Part shown: one piece after another, positions 63,560-64,000 of the stretch
How the letters are laid out: each line of letters begins with the position of its first letter
How positions within the stretch are numbered: position 1 is the first letter of the stretch
Assembly (NCBI RefSeq): GCF_018320785.1
Contig: NC_054885.1
Coordinates: forward strand, 12,212,421 to 12,276,420
DNA: 64,000 nucleotides
Reading direction: 5' to 3'
Source of the DNA: Cheilinus undulatus
Taxonomy: Eukaryota > Chordata > Actinopteri > Labriformes > Labridae
The notes under the pieces: model-generated
The model's database searches: none
Told to the model about the DNA's origin: nothing
What the model saw: the letters and a program-made list of their open reading frames with translations, nothing else
Position numbers and translations under genes: made by a program

Positions 63560-64000
63560 AGGAATTTCTTGGAAATTTTCCTTTCCAAAACCCCCAAGAA
63601 TTCCATAATTTAAAAAATGTCTTCGAAAATTCGTGAACATATTTTTAAAGTACCCAAATATTTCTTTAGATAGTACTCAAATCTCTCAGTGAAAAATCTT
63701 CATAAAGCCTGAAAATGTAAAAAAAAAATCCCCCAAAAATTCATATGAATTCCTGAAAATTTCAAGCAAATTCCCAGAATATTAAAGTAAATTCCCACTT
63801 CAAATTCTTAGCAAATTCTAAACATTTTCAAGAAACATTCTCCAAAATTACATGAAAATGATGAAAATAACCCAAACCCTCTAAAGTTTTCTAAGAAAAA
63901 TGCTGAAAAATTCAAAGGACAATCCTGGAGCCCAAATTCCCAATCCAACTTCCCAAAAATTTGATAATAATTTCCCCACATTCCCATGAAAATGCATTTA
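63560..64000 (+). repeat. Minisatellite at right edge, same type as csf2rb intron 13
   Basis: aaattcccaaa / ttccatgaaaat / tttcaagcaaattccc units continue to the end of the window and presumably beyond. Confidence 0.7.

Overview
The window is vertebrate nuclear DNA, almost certainly from a teleost fish and probably a spiny-rayed (percomorph) species; the species is an inference. It is AT-rich, its genes are split by GT-AG introns, and it is packed with fish-type repeats: Tc1/mariner and hAT DNA transposons, tRNA-derived SINEs, LINE remnants and A-rich minisatellites. It holds two protein-coding genes that can be rebuilt exon by exon with consistent splice phases. They converge tail to tail.

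Gene 1, plus strand, 17017-29737: csf2rb, the cytokine receptor common beta chain. It has 14 coding exons and about 707 residues. It encodes a signal peptide, two cytokine-receptor modules (four fibronectin-like domains, WSDWS in the second), one membrane helix, a Box 1 JAK site and a tail with four tyrosine motifs. The membrane-proximal WSXWS motif is degenerate. Introns 2, 4, 9 and 13 are swollen by repeats.

Gene 2, minus strand, 62154 down to 47389: pdgfb, platelet-derived growth factor B chain. It has 7 coding exons and about 502 residues, against 241 in human. The signal peptide, propeptide, RLPR processing site, eight-cysteine cystine knot and basic C-terminal tail are all present. A 256-codon exon is inserted between the growth-factor domain and the tail. 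It carries N-glycosylation sites, a charged coiled coil and a histidine run. Intron 6 is only 107 bases and open in frame, so its retention would swap the basic tail for a proline-rich one. The stop lies 7 bases before a strong splice donor, which suggests a noncoding last exon as in mammalian PDGFB.

Layout: 1-16700, gene-free, repeats (Tc1/mariner copies, SINEs, a LINE 3' end, A-rich minisatellites). 16700-29740, csf2rb. 29880-47300, intergenic: transposon copies, a hAT with a perfect 8-bp target duplication, a roughly 1-kb foldback, and a possible pdgfb 3'UTR exon near 45068. 47382-62154, pdgfb, whose long first intron has a repeat-poor part at 57100-58300. 62155-64000, pdgfb upstream region, ending inside a minisatellite.

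Both genes lie on human chromosome 22q, so the pairing fits a partly kept ancestral block (established knowledge plus inference). One gene is a haematopoietic receptor chain signalling through JAK2/STAT5, the other a secreted mesenchymal growth factor. I see no sign that they act together beyond being neighbours. All coordinates and translations were read by eye from the sequence; no database search was run.
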